A stretch of 64,000 nucleotides of DNA from Nonomuraea soli (GTDB lineage Bacteria > Actinomycetota > Actinomycetes > Streptosporangiales > Streptosporangiaceae), in contig NZ_JACDUR010000002.1 in assembly GCF_013761175.1 (NCBI RefSeq), forward strand, positions 248,001-312,000, given 5' to 3'. Below are positions 1-9,200 of the stretch, piece by piece. Numbering within the stretch: the stretch's first letter is position 1; each line of letters begins with the position of its first letter. The position numbers and the translations under genes were made by a program. A model generated the notes under the pieces. That model worked only from the letters and a program-made list of their open reading frames with translations, did no database searches and had not been told where the DNA came from.

Positions 1-3000
1 AGGTCGTGCTCGATGAAGGTGCCCTCGGGCCCGGCGAGCATGCCGGTCAGCTCGTAGGGGTAGACGTTGCCGCGGCGGGCGGCGCGCAGCACCTTCTGGC
101 GGTAGGCGTCGAGCGGCTGGACCGGCTCGGTGGTCGGCTTCTCGACGTGCAGGCTCGCGCCGCGGCCCGGGTCGAGGGTGATCTGTACGGCGACCTCGCT
201 GAGCTCGCCGGCGGCGTTGCGCTGGCGGGCCACGAACAGGACCTCCTCCAGCCCCGCGCCGGCCGTGGTCGGCAGGATGCGCTCGACCAGGGCGTTCAGC
301 TCGTCGGCTGTCAGCTCGGCCGACGGCCAGACGTACATCATGATCCGGTTGGTGTCGAAACGCTTGTTCTGCGGCCGCTGCATCTGGATGGTGCGGATCG
401 CCTCCAGGCCGGCGGCCAGGGCGTCCTCGACGGAGGGCAGCGCGACCAGGCGGCCGTCGGACTCGCGCAGCGCCGTCAGGTCGCGGACCTGGCCCATGGC
501 GATGAGCCGCTCGTCGGCCGGGTTGCTGCGGGCGACGGCCTTGAAGAGGTAGATCTCCTCGTCGGTCGACGGCAGGCGGGTGAGGTCGAACTCGCGCCAC
601 CGCTCCAGCTGCAGGCGTTGGGCGATCTGCGGGTGCAGGCCGCGGATCAGGCGGTCTTCGGCGAAGCCCGCGCCGTCGGGGCGGTAGGTGAAGTGGTGGT
701 GCATGACGGCGCCGCTGCGCCCGGCGACCGTGGTGGTGATGCGGCGGATGCCGGCCGAGGTGGCGTGCTCGGCCAGGAGCTCGCCGAGCCGTACGGCCAT
801 GGCGTCGGCGTCGGGCTGGCCCTCCCAGGTGATGTAGAGGTCGGCGACCAGCCCGCGCGCGGCCACGCCCTCGGCCTCGGCGGCGAAGGCGCGCAGGGCG
901 GCGATCGCGGCGGGCAGCGAGCTGATGTCGACGGCGGTGGTGACCACGCGCGTGACGCCGCGCACGCCGGTGTGGTCGACGCTGACGAACCGGCAGCCCT
1001 CGCTCTCGCGGACGGTCACCTCCGACAGCGAGCGGTTGCCGTAGTAGCGGCGGGTCAGCACTTCGAGCAGCGGCGCGTGGTCGGTGCCCGCGCGGCCGAT
1101 GCGCTGGCCGATCAGGCGCACGAGAGGTTCCGAGCTGGCGACCATGGCCTGGATGCGCTCGGCGCGGTCGGGCGCGCCGGGGTTGCGGTCGAGGTAGCCG
1201 AGGTCGGCGCGGACGGAGGCGTAGACGGTGGCGCGGGTGCGGCGCAGCAGCGGCTGGGCGAACCAGCGGAACACGACGCTGCGGGACAGGTCGGAGACGG
1301 TCGGGAAGCGCACCTGGGTGGCTTCGACCAGGTGCTCGAGGGTCAGGCCCGCGCGCTCGCTGAGCGACTCCAGCGGCGGCGAGTCGGACAGCCACTGGCG
1401 CAGCAGCGCGGAGACGATGCCGACGTCGCCGCCCATGCGCTGCTGGGCCAGGAAGATCCGGAAGACCGCCGCCTCGAGCTCGGGGGTGCGGTCGAGGCCG
1501 TCGACGCCGTAGTGGGCCAGCACCTTGGCGAGCTTGGCCTGGAAGTCGTCGGTGAGGCCGGCGCGCTCGACGTCGAGGCTGCGAAGGTAGCCGTGGAAGA
1601 ACTCGCGCGGGCTGTGCACCGGGCTGTCGGGCTCCAGGTCGAGCCCGCCGACCGGCTTGTTGAGGCTGAGCTCCGACAGGTCGGCGAAGACGGTGAGCAG
1701 CTCCAGCTCGCCTTCGAGCAGGCGCCCGCCCAGCTCGGCGCGGGCGCTCAGGTAGTCGGACAGTACCCGCCTGCCGTCGAGCGGGTCGACGTCGAAGCCC
1801 AGCAGGAGGCTGCACAGGTCCTGCAGGCCGCGCTCGACGCGCTCGGCCGCGGAACCGGCCTGCGGCTCGGCGGGCAGCTCGACCTCGACGGTCTCGGCGG
1901 CCGACTCGGCCTGGCCGGCGCCCTCGTCGGCCAGCGGCTCCAGCCGCATCAGGGGAGCGCCGGTCTCGACCTGGGTGCCGGCGGAGACCGGGCACTCGCG
2001 CACGCGGGCACGGAACGGAGCGCGGATGACCGTCTCCATCTTCATGCTCTCCAGCACCAGGATCGCGGCGCCCGCCTCGACCTCGTCACCGACCCCGACG
2101 GGTGTCGCGACGACCAGGGCAGGGGCGGGGGAGCGCACGACGCCGCCCTCGTCGCGGCTGATGCGGTGGGTGACGCCGTCGACCTCGACCAGGTGGATGG
2201 GGCCGTGGGTGTCGGACACCAGGCGGAAACGGCGGCCGTTGACGGTCATCTGGCCGCTGTGCTCGTCGAACCGCTCGATCTCGACGTCGGCGGGGTGCAC
2301 CTCGCCGCCGCCGGAGACGCCGACGCGGAACCGGTTGTGGCCGACGCGGGCGACGCTCACCCGGTAGCCGACGCCGCGCAGCTTGAGGTCGAGCGGGCGG
2401 CCCGTGTCGTGCTGCACCTGGGGGCGCCCGCCGTGGGCGGTGGACAGCAGCCGCTGGATGCTGACCTCCTCCTCGTCGAGGTAGGCCTCGATCGCGGCGG
2501 CGGCCAGGGCGACGGCGGAGTGGCGGTGGCTGATCAGACGGCCCTCGGCACGCACACGGTCGATCCAGCCGGTGTCGGCGGAGGCGTCGATGACCTCGGG
2601 CTGGTCGAGCAGGTCGAGCACGAAGCTCTTGTTGGTGGCGCCGCCCTCGATGATCACGGTGGTCTCGGACATGGCGCGGCGCAGCCTGCCCAGGGCCTGC
2701 TCGCGGTCGCGGCCGTAGGCGATGATCTTGGCGATCATGGAGTCGAAGTCGGCCGGGATGGTGTCGCCCTCGCCGACGCCGGTGTCGACCCGGATGCCGG
2801 GGCCGGCCGGCAGCACCAGGCGCGCGATGCGGCCGGGGGCGGGGGCGAAGTCGCGGTCGGGGTCCTCGGCGTTGAGCCGCGCCTCGACGGCGTGGCCGAG
2901 CTCGGCCGGCTGCGGGCCCTCCAGCTTGCCTCCGGAGGCCACGTGCAGCTGCAGCCTGACCAGGTCGGTGCCGGTGGTGATCTCGGTGATCGGGTGCTCG

Positions 3001-3902
3001 ACCTGGAGGCGGGTGTTGACCTCGAGGAAGGCGAACAGCCGCTCGCCCGGGTGGTAGAGGAACTCCACGGTGCAGGCGCCGCGGTAGCTCACGGCCAGGG
3101 CCAGGCGCTCGGCCGCGGCCTTCAGCTCGCTCGTCTGCTCGGGACCCAGGACGGGGGAGGACGACTCCTCGATGATCTTCTGGTTGCGCCGCTGCACCGA
3201 GCAGTCGCGCACGCCCAGCGCCCAGGCCGTGCCCTGGCCGTCGGCGATGACCTGCACCTCGACGTGGCGGGCGCCGGTGACCAGGCGCTCCAGGAAGACC
3301 ACGCCGGAGCCGAACGCCCGCAGCGCCTCCTGGCTGGTGCGCTCGTAGGCGTCGGTCAGCTCCTCGCGTGAGGCGACCATGCGGATGCCGCGTCCGCCGC
3401 CGCCCGCGGTCGCCTTGAGCATCAGCGGGTAGCCGATCTCGTCGCCGGCGCGCAGGGCGTCGTCGAGCGTGGCCACCTCGCCGCGGCTCCACGGCGCGAC
3501 GGGGACGCCCACCTCCTCGGCGATGAGCTTGGCGCCGATCTTGTCGCCGAGCAGGCGCATCGCCTCCGCGCTCGGGCCGATGAACGTCACGCCGATCTTG
3601 TCGCACAGCTCCGCGAAGGCGGGGTCCTCGGCGACGAAGCCCCAGCCCACCCAGGCCGCGTCGGCGCCGGTCTCCACCAGTGCCCGCTCCAGCACGGCCA
3701 GGTCGAGGTACGGCCTGGCGGAGGCGGGCCCGAGCGGGTAGGCGATGTCGGCCTCGCGCACGAACGTCGTATTGCGGTCGGCGTCGGTGTAGAGGGCGAC
3801 CGTCTCGATCCGGGTCCCCGTCTCGGCGGAAAGATCGCGAACGGCGTGGATGAGCCGCATCGCGGCCTCTCCGCGGTTGACGATGGCCACTCGACTGAAC
3901 AC
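1..3902 (-). CDS. Multidomain acetyl/propionyl-CoA carboxylase (BC-BCCP-central-CT), 3' end cut by window
   Basis: Single-chain acyl-CoA carboxylase; it would carboxylate acetyl- or propionyl-CoA for lipid or polyketide precursors. Seen: GTG start at 3902 with GGGAGG upstream. Residues 1-450 are biotin carboxylase (N-terminal VAIVNRGEAAMR, glycine loop GGGGRGIRMV, EVNTRLQVEH). A biotinyl domain carries ESMKME with the biotin-accepting lysine at residue 621. A long region resembling the central domain of eukaryotic acetyl-CoA carboxylases follows, and the last residues before base 1 match the start of a carboxyltransferase domain. About 1300 residues are visible; the carboxyltransferase lies outside. 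Most actinobacterial enzymes use separate alpha and beta chains, so the fused order is notable. The substrate cannot be told from this part. Confidence 0.9.
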   Translation of the reverse strand, partial: MFSRVAIVNRGEAAMRLIHAVRDLSAETGTRIETVALYTDADRNTTFVREADIAYPLGPASARPYLDLAVLERALVETGADAAWVGWGFVAEDPAFAELCDKIGVTFIGPSAEAMRLLGDKIGAKLIAEEVGVPVAPWSRGEVATLDDALRAGDEIGYPLMLKATAGGGGRGIRMVASREELTDAYERTSQEALRAFGSGVVFLERLVTGARHVEVQVIADGQGTAWALGVRDCSVQRRNQKIIEESSSPVLGPEQTSELKAAAERLALAVSYRGACTVEFLYHPGERLFAFLEVNTRLQVEHPITEITTGTDLVRLQLHVASGGKLEGPQPAELGHAVEARLNAEDPDRDFAPAPGRIARLVLPAGPGIRVDTGVGEGDTIPADFDSMIAKIIAYGRDREQALGRLRRAMSETTVIIEGGATNKSFVLDLLDQPEVIDASADTGWIDRVRAEGRLISHRHSAVALAAAAIEAYLDEEEVSIQRLLSTAHGGRPQVQHDTGRPLDLKLRGVGYRVSVARVGHNRFRVGVSGGGEVHPADVEIERFDEHSGQMTVNGRRFRLVSDTHGPIHLVEVDGVTHRISRDEGGVVRSPAPALVVATPVGVGDEVEAGAAILVLESMKMETVIRAPFRARVRECPVSAGTQVETGAPLMRLEPLADEGAGQAESAAETVEVELPAEPQAGSAAERVERGLQDLCSLLLGFDVDPLDGRRVLSDYLSARAELGGRLLEGELELLTVFADLSELSLNKPVGGLDLEPDSPVHSPREFFHGYLRSLDVERAGLTDDFQAKLAKVLAHYGVDGLDRTPELEAAVFRIFLAQQRMGGDVGIVSALLRQWLSDSPPLESLSERAGLTLEHLVEATQVRFPTVSDLSRSVVFRWFAQPLLRRTRATVYASVRADLGYLDRNPGAPDRAERIQAMVASSEPLVRLIGQRIGRAGTDHAPLLEVLTRRYYGNRSLSEVTVRESEGCRFVSVDHTGVRGVTRVVTTAVDISSLPAAIAALRAFAAEAEGVAARGLVADLYITWEGQPDADAMAVRLGELLAEHATSAGIRRITTTVAGRSGAVMHHHFTYRPDGAGFAEDRLIRGLHPQIAQRLQLERWREFDLTRLPSTDEEIYLFKAVARSNPADERLIAMGQVRDLTALRESDGRLVALPSVEDALAAGLEAIRTIQMQRPQNKRFDTNRIMMYVWPSAELTADELNALVERILPTTAGAGLEEVLFVARQRNAAGELSEVAVQITLDPGRGASLHVEKPTTEPVQPLDAYRQKVLRAARRGNVYPYELTGMLAGPEGTFIEHD

Positions 3903-3933
3903 CGGTTGAGCCTCCCAAGCTAACTCACGCATA

Positions 3934-3963
3934 AGGCGACGTCCGGGTCCCGGAGCGTCGCCT
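3934..3963 (-). promoter_or_regulatory. Strong hairpin in the 5' leader of the carboxylase gene
   Basis: AGGCGACG (3934-3941) pairs with CGTCGCCT (3956-3963), and inside it TCCGGG pairs with CCCGGA around a single T. This gives a nearly continuous 14-bp stem with one bulged base. It sits about 30 bases upstream of the GTG start and upstream of the GGGAGG ribosome site. It could be an attenuator or an mRNA-stabilising leader element; there is no clear T-run after it. Confidence 0.5.
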
Positions 3964-4083
3964 GCCTACTCGATAGCTTGCTCGATTTGTTACCTGTTCA
4001 CCAATGTCCGCATCGCGCAGGACAGAGCCGCCGCATTGTAGGAAACCCACAAACGAGCTAACCACATCGGGCGGGAGGAAACG

Positions 4084-4128
4084 CACCCGAGGTCCCCGGT
4101 CTGGGGATGGACAGGGGTGCCTCGGGTG
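4084..4128 (-). terminator. Candidate terminator after the toxin operon
   Basis: CACCCGAGG (4084-4092) and CCTCGGGTG (4120-4128) form a perfect 9-bp stem beginning 10 bases beyond the stop codon of the deaminase-like gene. A second small stem (TCCCC/GGGGA) lies in the loop. The rest of the 236-base gap 3903-4138 shows only the carboxylase leader and presumably its promoter. Confidence 0.5.
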
Positions 4129-4138
4129 GCGGGACACG

Positions 4139-6238
4139 TCAGCCGTTCCAGGTCTCGGGCTTCTTCTCCTCATCCAGCGACTGCTGGAGGTTCAGGTTGG
4201 CTTGGATCGCGCCGGCCCGGGTGGAGCGGCGGGTCGACACGGCGGTGGGTGTCGGCTTCTGCGAGTTCTTGGTGATCGCCGTCTGGATCGGCTTGGTGGC
4301 CGGGACCGCCGCCGCGGGCTTGTTGTTGAACTTGATGGTGAAGAGGAGCTTGGGCACCACCTGCGGCGTCGTAGGGGGCGGAGAGGGAGGCGGGGTCGCG
4401 GGCCGGACGGGTGACGACTGCGGGTCGTCGGCCTCGTCGTCCGTCGGTATCGGCGACATCGGCGTGTCCTCGTCACTGGCCCCGTCGTCGCCCTCCTCCT
4501 CGCCGCTGGAGTAGTAGTCGGAGATGGCGTCCGCCTTGGCCGGAAGCTTCATGTTCTGGATCGCCGAGGCGATCTTCCTGGGGCCGTCCGGATCCAGGAG
4601 GGTGGCGTTGAGCTGCTGCTCCGTAGGGGTGCCGCCGGTGGCGGGGATGCCGAGGAAGGCCCGCAGGATGTCGGCCGAGGTGAGCTCGGCGGGCAGGGGC
4701 CACTTGTAGGTGTCGAAATGGGTCGAGGAGACGGTGACGTCGAGCCCCTCGGTCTGCGCCACGGCGCTGAGCATCAGCCAGCAGTAGAAGCAGCACAGCT
4801 TGGAGATGCCGATGGCGAACTCGGCCTCCTGCACGTCCCTCGTGACCTGCGTGGCCGCCACCATCTGCTGGGTCTGCGCCGCCGCGCCGTTGAGCTGGGC
4901 GAGATCGGGGTCGAGCTGCTGCGGTAGCTGGACGACGGGCTTGGTCGCGGTGTTCCGCCTCAGGTCCATCCTGCGCTTGACCACGAGCGCGCCCGCCTGG
5001 GTCTCGGCGTGGACGTGCTGGGACATCTTGCCGTGCTGGTTCTGCGCGGTGTGCGCCATGACGCGCAGGTCCGCCCAGTCCTGGCTGAGCTGGGTGAGGT
5101 ACTTGAGCGTCTTGGTGAGCCGTCGAAGGCTCGTCTGGTTGGTCTTCTCCTGCGACATGCCCCGCAGAGGCTTCTTGGTCATGTCGTTGAGCAGCGACTG
5201 CGTCATTTCCTGCACGCCGGTCAGCTGATCGTCGGCCGCCTGGAGCAGGCGCCGGAAGTCCGCCTCCATCCGGTCGTCCGGCTTGTTGGCGAACAGCCGC
5301 AGCTCGTGCGTCTTGAGCTTGGCGACGGCCACGCACTGGCGCTGGGAGTGGAGGGTGGCCAGCACCCAGGCCAGCCGGTCGAGGCTGTGCTGCTCGGGAC
5401 TGCCCGAGGCGGTCAGCGACGTGCCCAGCGGCTGGTTCCGGTTCATCGCGGTCCGCATCGACCCGTGCCGCGCCTCCAGTTGCTTCTTGACCAGCTTGGC
5501 GACGTTCTCGTCCATGTCACGCCAGCCGGCCTCGAAGAGGTTGCGCGGTGCCCGGCTCGGCTTGCCGAACAGAGGATGGCCCTCGTCCTCGAGCGCGGCC
5601 ACGAACTCGGCGTAGTCGAGGCCGTTCTGGCCGCAGAACGTCTTGACCGCGTCATGCAGGTCGATGTCCGCCGCCCGCCCGCAGTTCAGGGTCGCCGCCG
5701 CCAGGGTGCCCGCCCATCCACCCGCGGTGATCTTGAGCACGTCGGCCACGGCCTGCCAGACCAGGGGGTGGCCGGGCTGATCGAATTTGGAGATGGCCTG
5801 CAGGATCTCGAACGGGTCGGACGCCGGGGTCGCCTTCATGTCGTTGACGAGGAAGTTCCGCACGTCGGCCCGGGTGTAGGGGAGCTCCTGCTGGGTGTCG
5901 GCGGCGATCATCTGCTGGGCCGTGTCGATGCCCGCCGAGGAGTCCTCGTCATCCCCTTCGTCGTCCTCCTCCTGGCCCTCCTCGTCGGAGTCGCGAGGCG
6001 AATCGCGGGGGGAATCGCCGTCTCGCTTGGTGACCATCTGCTCGTCCTGGTCGTCGGGGTCGTTCTGGACGTCCGGATCGTCGGTCTGGATCGGATCCGC
6101 GTCATCTCCGTAGAAGCCCTCGATGTTGCGCCCCGGGGTCGGCGGTGGGCTCGGCGACGCCTTGCGGCTGCCGGACGGTGAGCGGGATGTGCTGCGCGAG
6201 CGTGACGGGCTGCGCGAGCCGGTCGGTGTGATGGACAC
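4139..6238 (-). CDS. Putative deaminase-type effector (OTT_1508-like), SR-rich and acidic tails
   Basis: A 699-residue protein; GTG start at 6238 preceded by AGGAGGAGAA. No close family is recognised over most of its length. Residues 7-36 are Ser/Arg/Pro-rich (repeated SRS and SPS), about 43-101 are strongly acidic, 105-400 look helical, and the C-terminal 130 residues are acidic, proline-rich and finally basic. The core has H410-A-E412, then C482-C483-x2-C486 within IGISKLCCFYC, then H507 and W513-P. Known: nucleic-acid and nucleotide deaminases use [H/C]AE plus PCxxC to bind zinc, and the IGxSK-CCxxC ... H ... WxxP pattern resembles the OTT_1508-like deaminase family. Inference: a cytosine or adenine deaminase toxin co-expressed with the toxin-like gene 21 bases upstream. 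Third-position bias is weaker than in the neighbours. Alternatively, a degenerate non-enzymatic member. Confidence 0.6.
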   Translation of the reverse strand: MSITPTGSRSPSRSRSTSRSPSGSRKASPSPPPTPGRNIEGFYGDDADPIQTDDPDVQNDPDDQDEQMVTKRDGDSPRDSPRDSDEEGQEEDDEGDDEDSSAGIDTAQQMIAADTQQELPYTRADVRNFLVNDMKATPASDPFEILQAISKFDQPGHPLVWQAVADVLKITAGGWAGTLAAATLNCGRAADIDLHDAVKTFCGQNGLDYAEFVAALEDEGHPLFGKPSRAPRNLFEAGWRDMDENVAKLVKKQLEARHGSMRTAMNRNQPLGTSLTASGSPEQHSLDRLAWVLATLHSQRQCVAVAKLKTHELRLFANKPDDRMEADFRRLLQAADDQLTGVQEMTQSLLNDMTKKPLRGMSQEKTNQTSLRRLTKTLKYLTQLSQDWADLRVMAHTAQNQHGKMSQHVHAETQAGALVVKRRMDLRRNTATKPVVQLPQQLDPDLAQLNGAAAQTQQMVAATQVTRDVQEAEFAIGISKLCCFYCWLMLSAVAQTEGLDVTVSSTHFDTYKWPLPAELTSADILRAFLGIPATGGTPTEQQLNATLLDPDGPRKIASAIQNMKLPAKADAISDYYSSGEEEGDDGASDEDTPMSPIPTDDEADDPQSSPVRPATPPPSPPPTTPQVVPKLLFTIKFNNKPAAAVPATKPIQTAITKNSQKPTPTAVSTRRSTRAGAIQANLNLQQSLDEEKKPETWNG

Positions 6239-6259
6239 GGTTCTCCTCCTGGGGAAAGG

Positions 6260-9200
6260 TCAGCGCAACCCGGCGCGGTAGGTGAGCACGAGCCGCAGCC
6301 CGCGCAGGGACGTACGCTCGCCCGACCACCCCAGCCGCAGCCCGCCGGAGCCGAGCGACAGGCCCGGGGTGGGGAGCAGCCGGCCGTCGGGGAGCGCGGC
6401 GCCGTCCAGCGTCAGCCGTGCGTCACCGTCGTAGACGGCGTACAGGCCGGTGATCTGCCGCCCGTGCAGGTCCGGTAGGTGTGCCGGGGTGAGGGGGAGC
6501 GTGAGCGTGGACCCGGACGAGGCCCACGCGTCGGGGAAGGCGGCGGGAACGTCGAAGCAGACGGCCGCGCCGTACGGCTTGAGCATGCCCTTGACGGCGG
6601 CGGCGAAGGTGTCGCCGCCGTGCTCGGCGGTGTAGCGCACGGTGAGCACCACGTCGTGCAGGCCGGCGGGCCGGTCGGCCGAGCGCAGGCCGGGCAGCTC
6701 CAGCCGCCACGTGGAGATCGCGCCGGTGCCCTCGAACGGCAGGTAGCGCTCGTCGTCGTAGCGCAGCTCGAACAGACCGTTGTTCTCCCAGCCCTGCGCC
6801 ACGTGCGACAGTGCGATGCGCTGGCCGGCACGCCAGTCGGAGCGCACCTGCGCCGGAGCCGGGCCCTGCGGGCTGAGCAGCCACTGCGCGGCGCGCGGGT
6901 CGGGCGCGAGCAGGGTGCGGTGCGACAGCTGGGTGAGCATGGCGTTCGGCGTGAGCGGCTGGCCGTCGGCGGTCTCGAACGAGATCGCCATCGCCCGCAG
7001 CTGCCGCCGGTACAGGCCGGGGAAGTCGTGGTCGAAGAACTCCTCCGACAGGGCGAACTCGCACGAGCCCGTCCTGACCAGGGTGAGCAGCGCGACCGGG
7101 TCGACCTCCAGCAGCGAGGCCCGGCGGGTGATCTCCAGGCGGCGGCCGTCGGAGTCGGCGTAGGCGCGGGCCAGCCGGTCCAGGTCGGCGCCGAGCGTCT
7201 GGCCGGCCAGCAGGCCGGCGCGCCTGCTGTCCCAGGCGGCGGGCCTGATCGCCGGGGCGGGCGTGCCGCGCTCGAACTCGAAGGCCCGCTCGGCCGCCTT
7301 GGCCAGGTCGTGGGCGGTGCCGTAGGCCTGGAAGCTCAGCTCGGCCATGCGCGAGGCCATCCACTGGTACAGCTCGCCGCCGGTGAACTTGCCGCGCAGG
7401 AACGCCGAGACGGCCTGTTGCTGGCCGATCTGCCGTTCCAGGATCTCCAGCTCGCGGCGGGCCGAGATCACGCCCGCCTCGCCGCCGGCGACCTGCGCGG
7501 CGATCTGGGCCACCTCGCCGCGCGCGGTGTCGGCCTGGAGCCGCCAGTCCTGCTCCGAGCGTTCGTGCTCGGCGCGCACGCCCAGCACCTCGCCGAGCAC
7601 CTGCAGGCCCTCGCCGAGCGACTCCGCGACCTCGGCTCCTTCGGCCAGGGCGTCGCCGACCTGGTCGCCGCCGTACATCGTGCCCAGGATGAACGGGCCG
7701 AGCAGGACCTGGGGGACGCCGTGCGCGATCGCCGCACCGATCTTGAGCCCGCTCGCGGTGAAGTGCGCCGCCGCCGCGCTGGCCATGAGCCCGATCTGCG
7801 CCTGCTGGAGCGCGGAGGGACCGGCCGCGATCATCGCCTCGTAGGCGGCCACCCGGTTCTCGGCCGCCGTCAGCCCGGCGCGCAACGCGGTCACGTTCTC
7901 CTCGGCCATGACGACCTGCGCCTGCCGTACGGCACGCGTCATCTGCAGCAGGACCGCCTCGTGCTCGTCGGCCAGCAGCCCGAGCGCCTCCGAGTCGCGC
8001 CGCTCCAGGGTGTCGAGCAGCAGCCCGGAGAAGTCGCGCACCCGGTCGGCCAGCTCCTGGGCCCGCCGCAGCACCGTCGTGAACCGGTAGTGCGGCACCT
8101 CGGCCGCGACCGTCTCGCCGTACGGCACCGCGGCCCCGTCGGCCGAGGCCCGCACGACGAGCGCGGCCGGGTCGATGGGCGGCTCGAACAGCGGCAGCGG
8201 CCGGGCCACGCCCAGGATGTCGAGCGACGCCCTGATCTTGGTGAGCCGGTCGGCGACCAGGTCCCAGTAGCCGCCCAGCGACGGGTTGACCGGGATGTGG
8301 AAGTACGGGTCGACCGCTCCGGCGTGCGCCCGCACCAGCCCGCCGAGCGCGTCGCCCTCGGTGAGCTCGGGGTCCAGCCCGGTGAAGGGCAGCGCCGCGA
8401 CCGAGGGCAGCGCCCCGAGGTCGCCCGGACGGCGGCCCAGCAGGTCGTGGGCGAGCAGGTAGAGCATCCTGGCCTCGTCGACGCTCTCCATCGTGTACTG
8501 GCGGAACAGCAGGTCGCCCCAGTCGAGCAGGTTGTCGACGTACCCGGCCACCACGGCCCGGCGGTAGGCGACCGGCCGCAGGGCGGCGATCGTGTGCGGG
8601 TCGAACGGATCCTCCAGGTAGGCGTGCAGCAGCGCCTGCCGGTCACCCGCCAGGTCGTAGGCGCGTGCCAGCCCGGCGGCCACCGCCAGGTCCTCGCCCA
8701 CCGACGGGTCGCGCCCTGCGGCCAGGTCGGGCAGCTCGGCCAGGGCCTGCCGGTCGGCCCAGGTCAGCTCGCCCTCGCCGCGGAAGACCGGCACCAGCGA
8801 CTCCAGCAGCGCCACCGCGTCGTCGAGACCGCTGTCCTCGCGCAGCCGCAGCGCCTCGGCCAGGGCGCCGGGGTCGGCGCCGAGGAAGGGCAGGAAACGC
8901 CAGTACTGGTCGGATCTGGTCGGGTCGAAGACGTGCTCGAACCAGGTCCGCGCCTCCTCGAAGCGCTGCGCGGCGTTGAGCGCCTGGGCGATGAGCAGCG
9001 GAGCGTGGAAGAAGATCTCCCAGTAGTAGGAGCCGTTGGCGCTGGAGAAGTCCAGGTGGGAGCGGCCGGGCAGCCATTCCTTGACGACCCGCTCCTCCTT
9101 GACCCGGATCGTGGTCGCGTCGGAGGTGCCGGTGTCGAGCGCGGGCAGCTCGTCGGTCTCCTGCGTGGTGGTGTCGAGCAGCGCAGCGACGCCGCCGGTG

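Noticed and set aside
6..3371. Long open frame on the + strand across the carboxylase
   Set aside because: It is antisense to a protein with clear carboxylase motifs; the composition (Gly, Ala, Asp, Arg, Val) is typical of a high-GC shadow frame.
6147..6238. SR-rich stretch as a splicing-factor-like RS domain
   Set aside because: Low-complexity resemblance only; there is no RNA-recognition domain and the host is bacterial.
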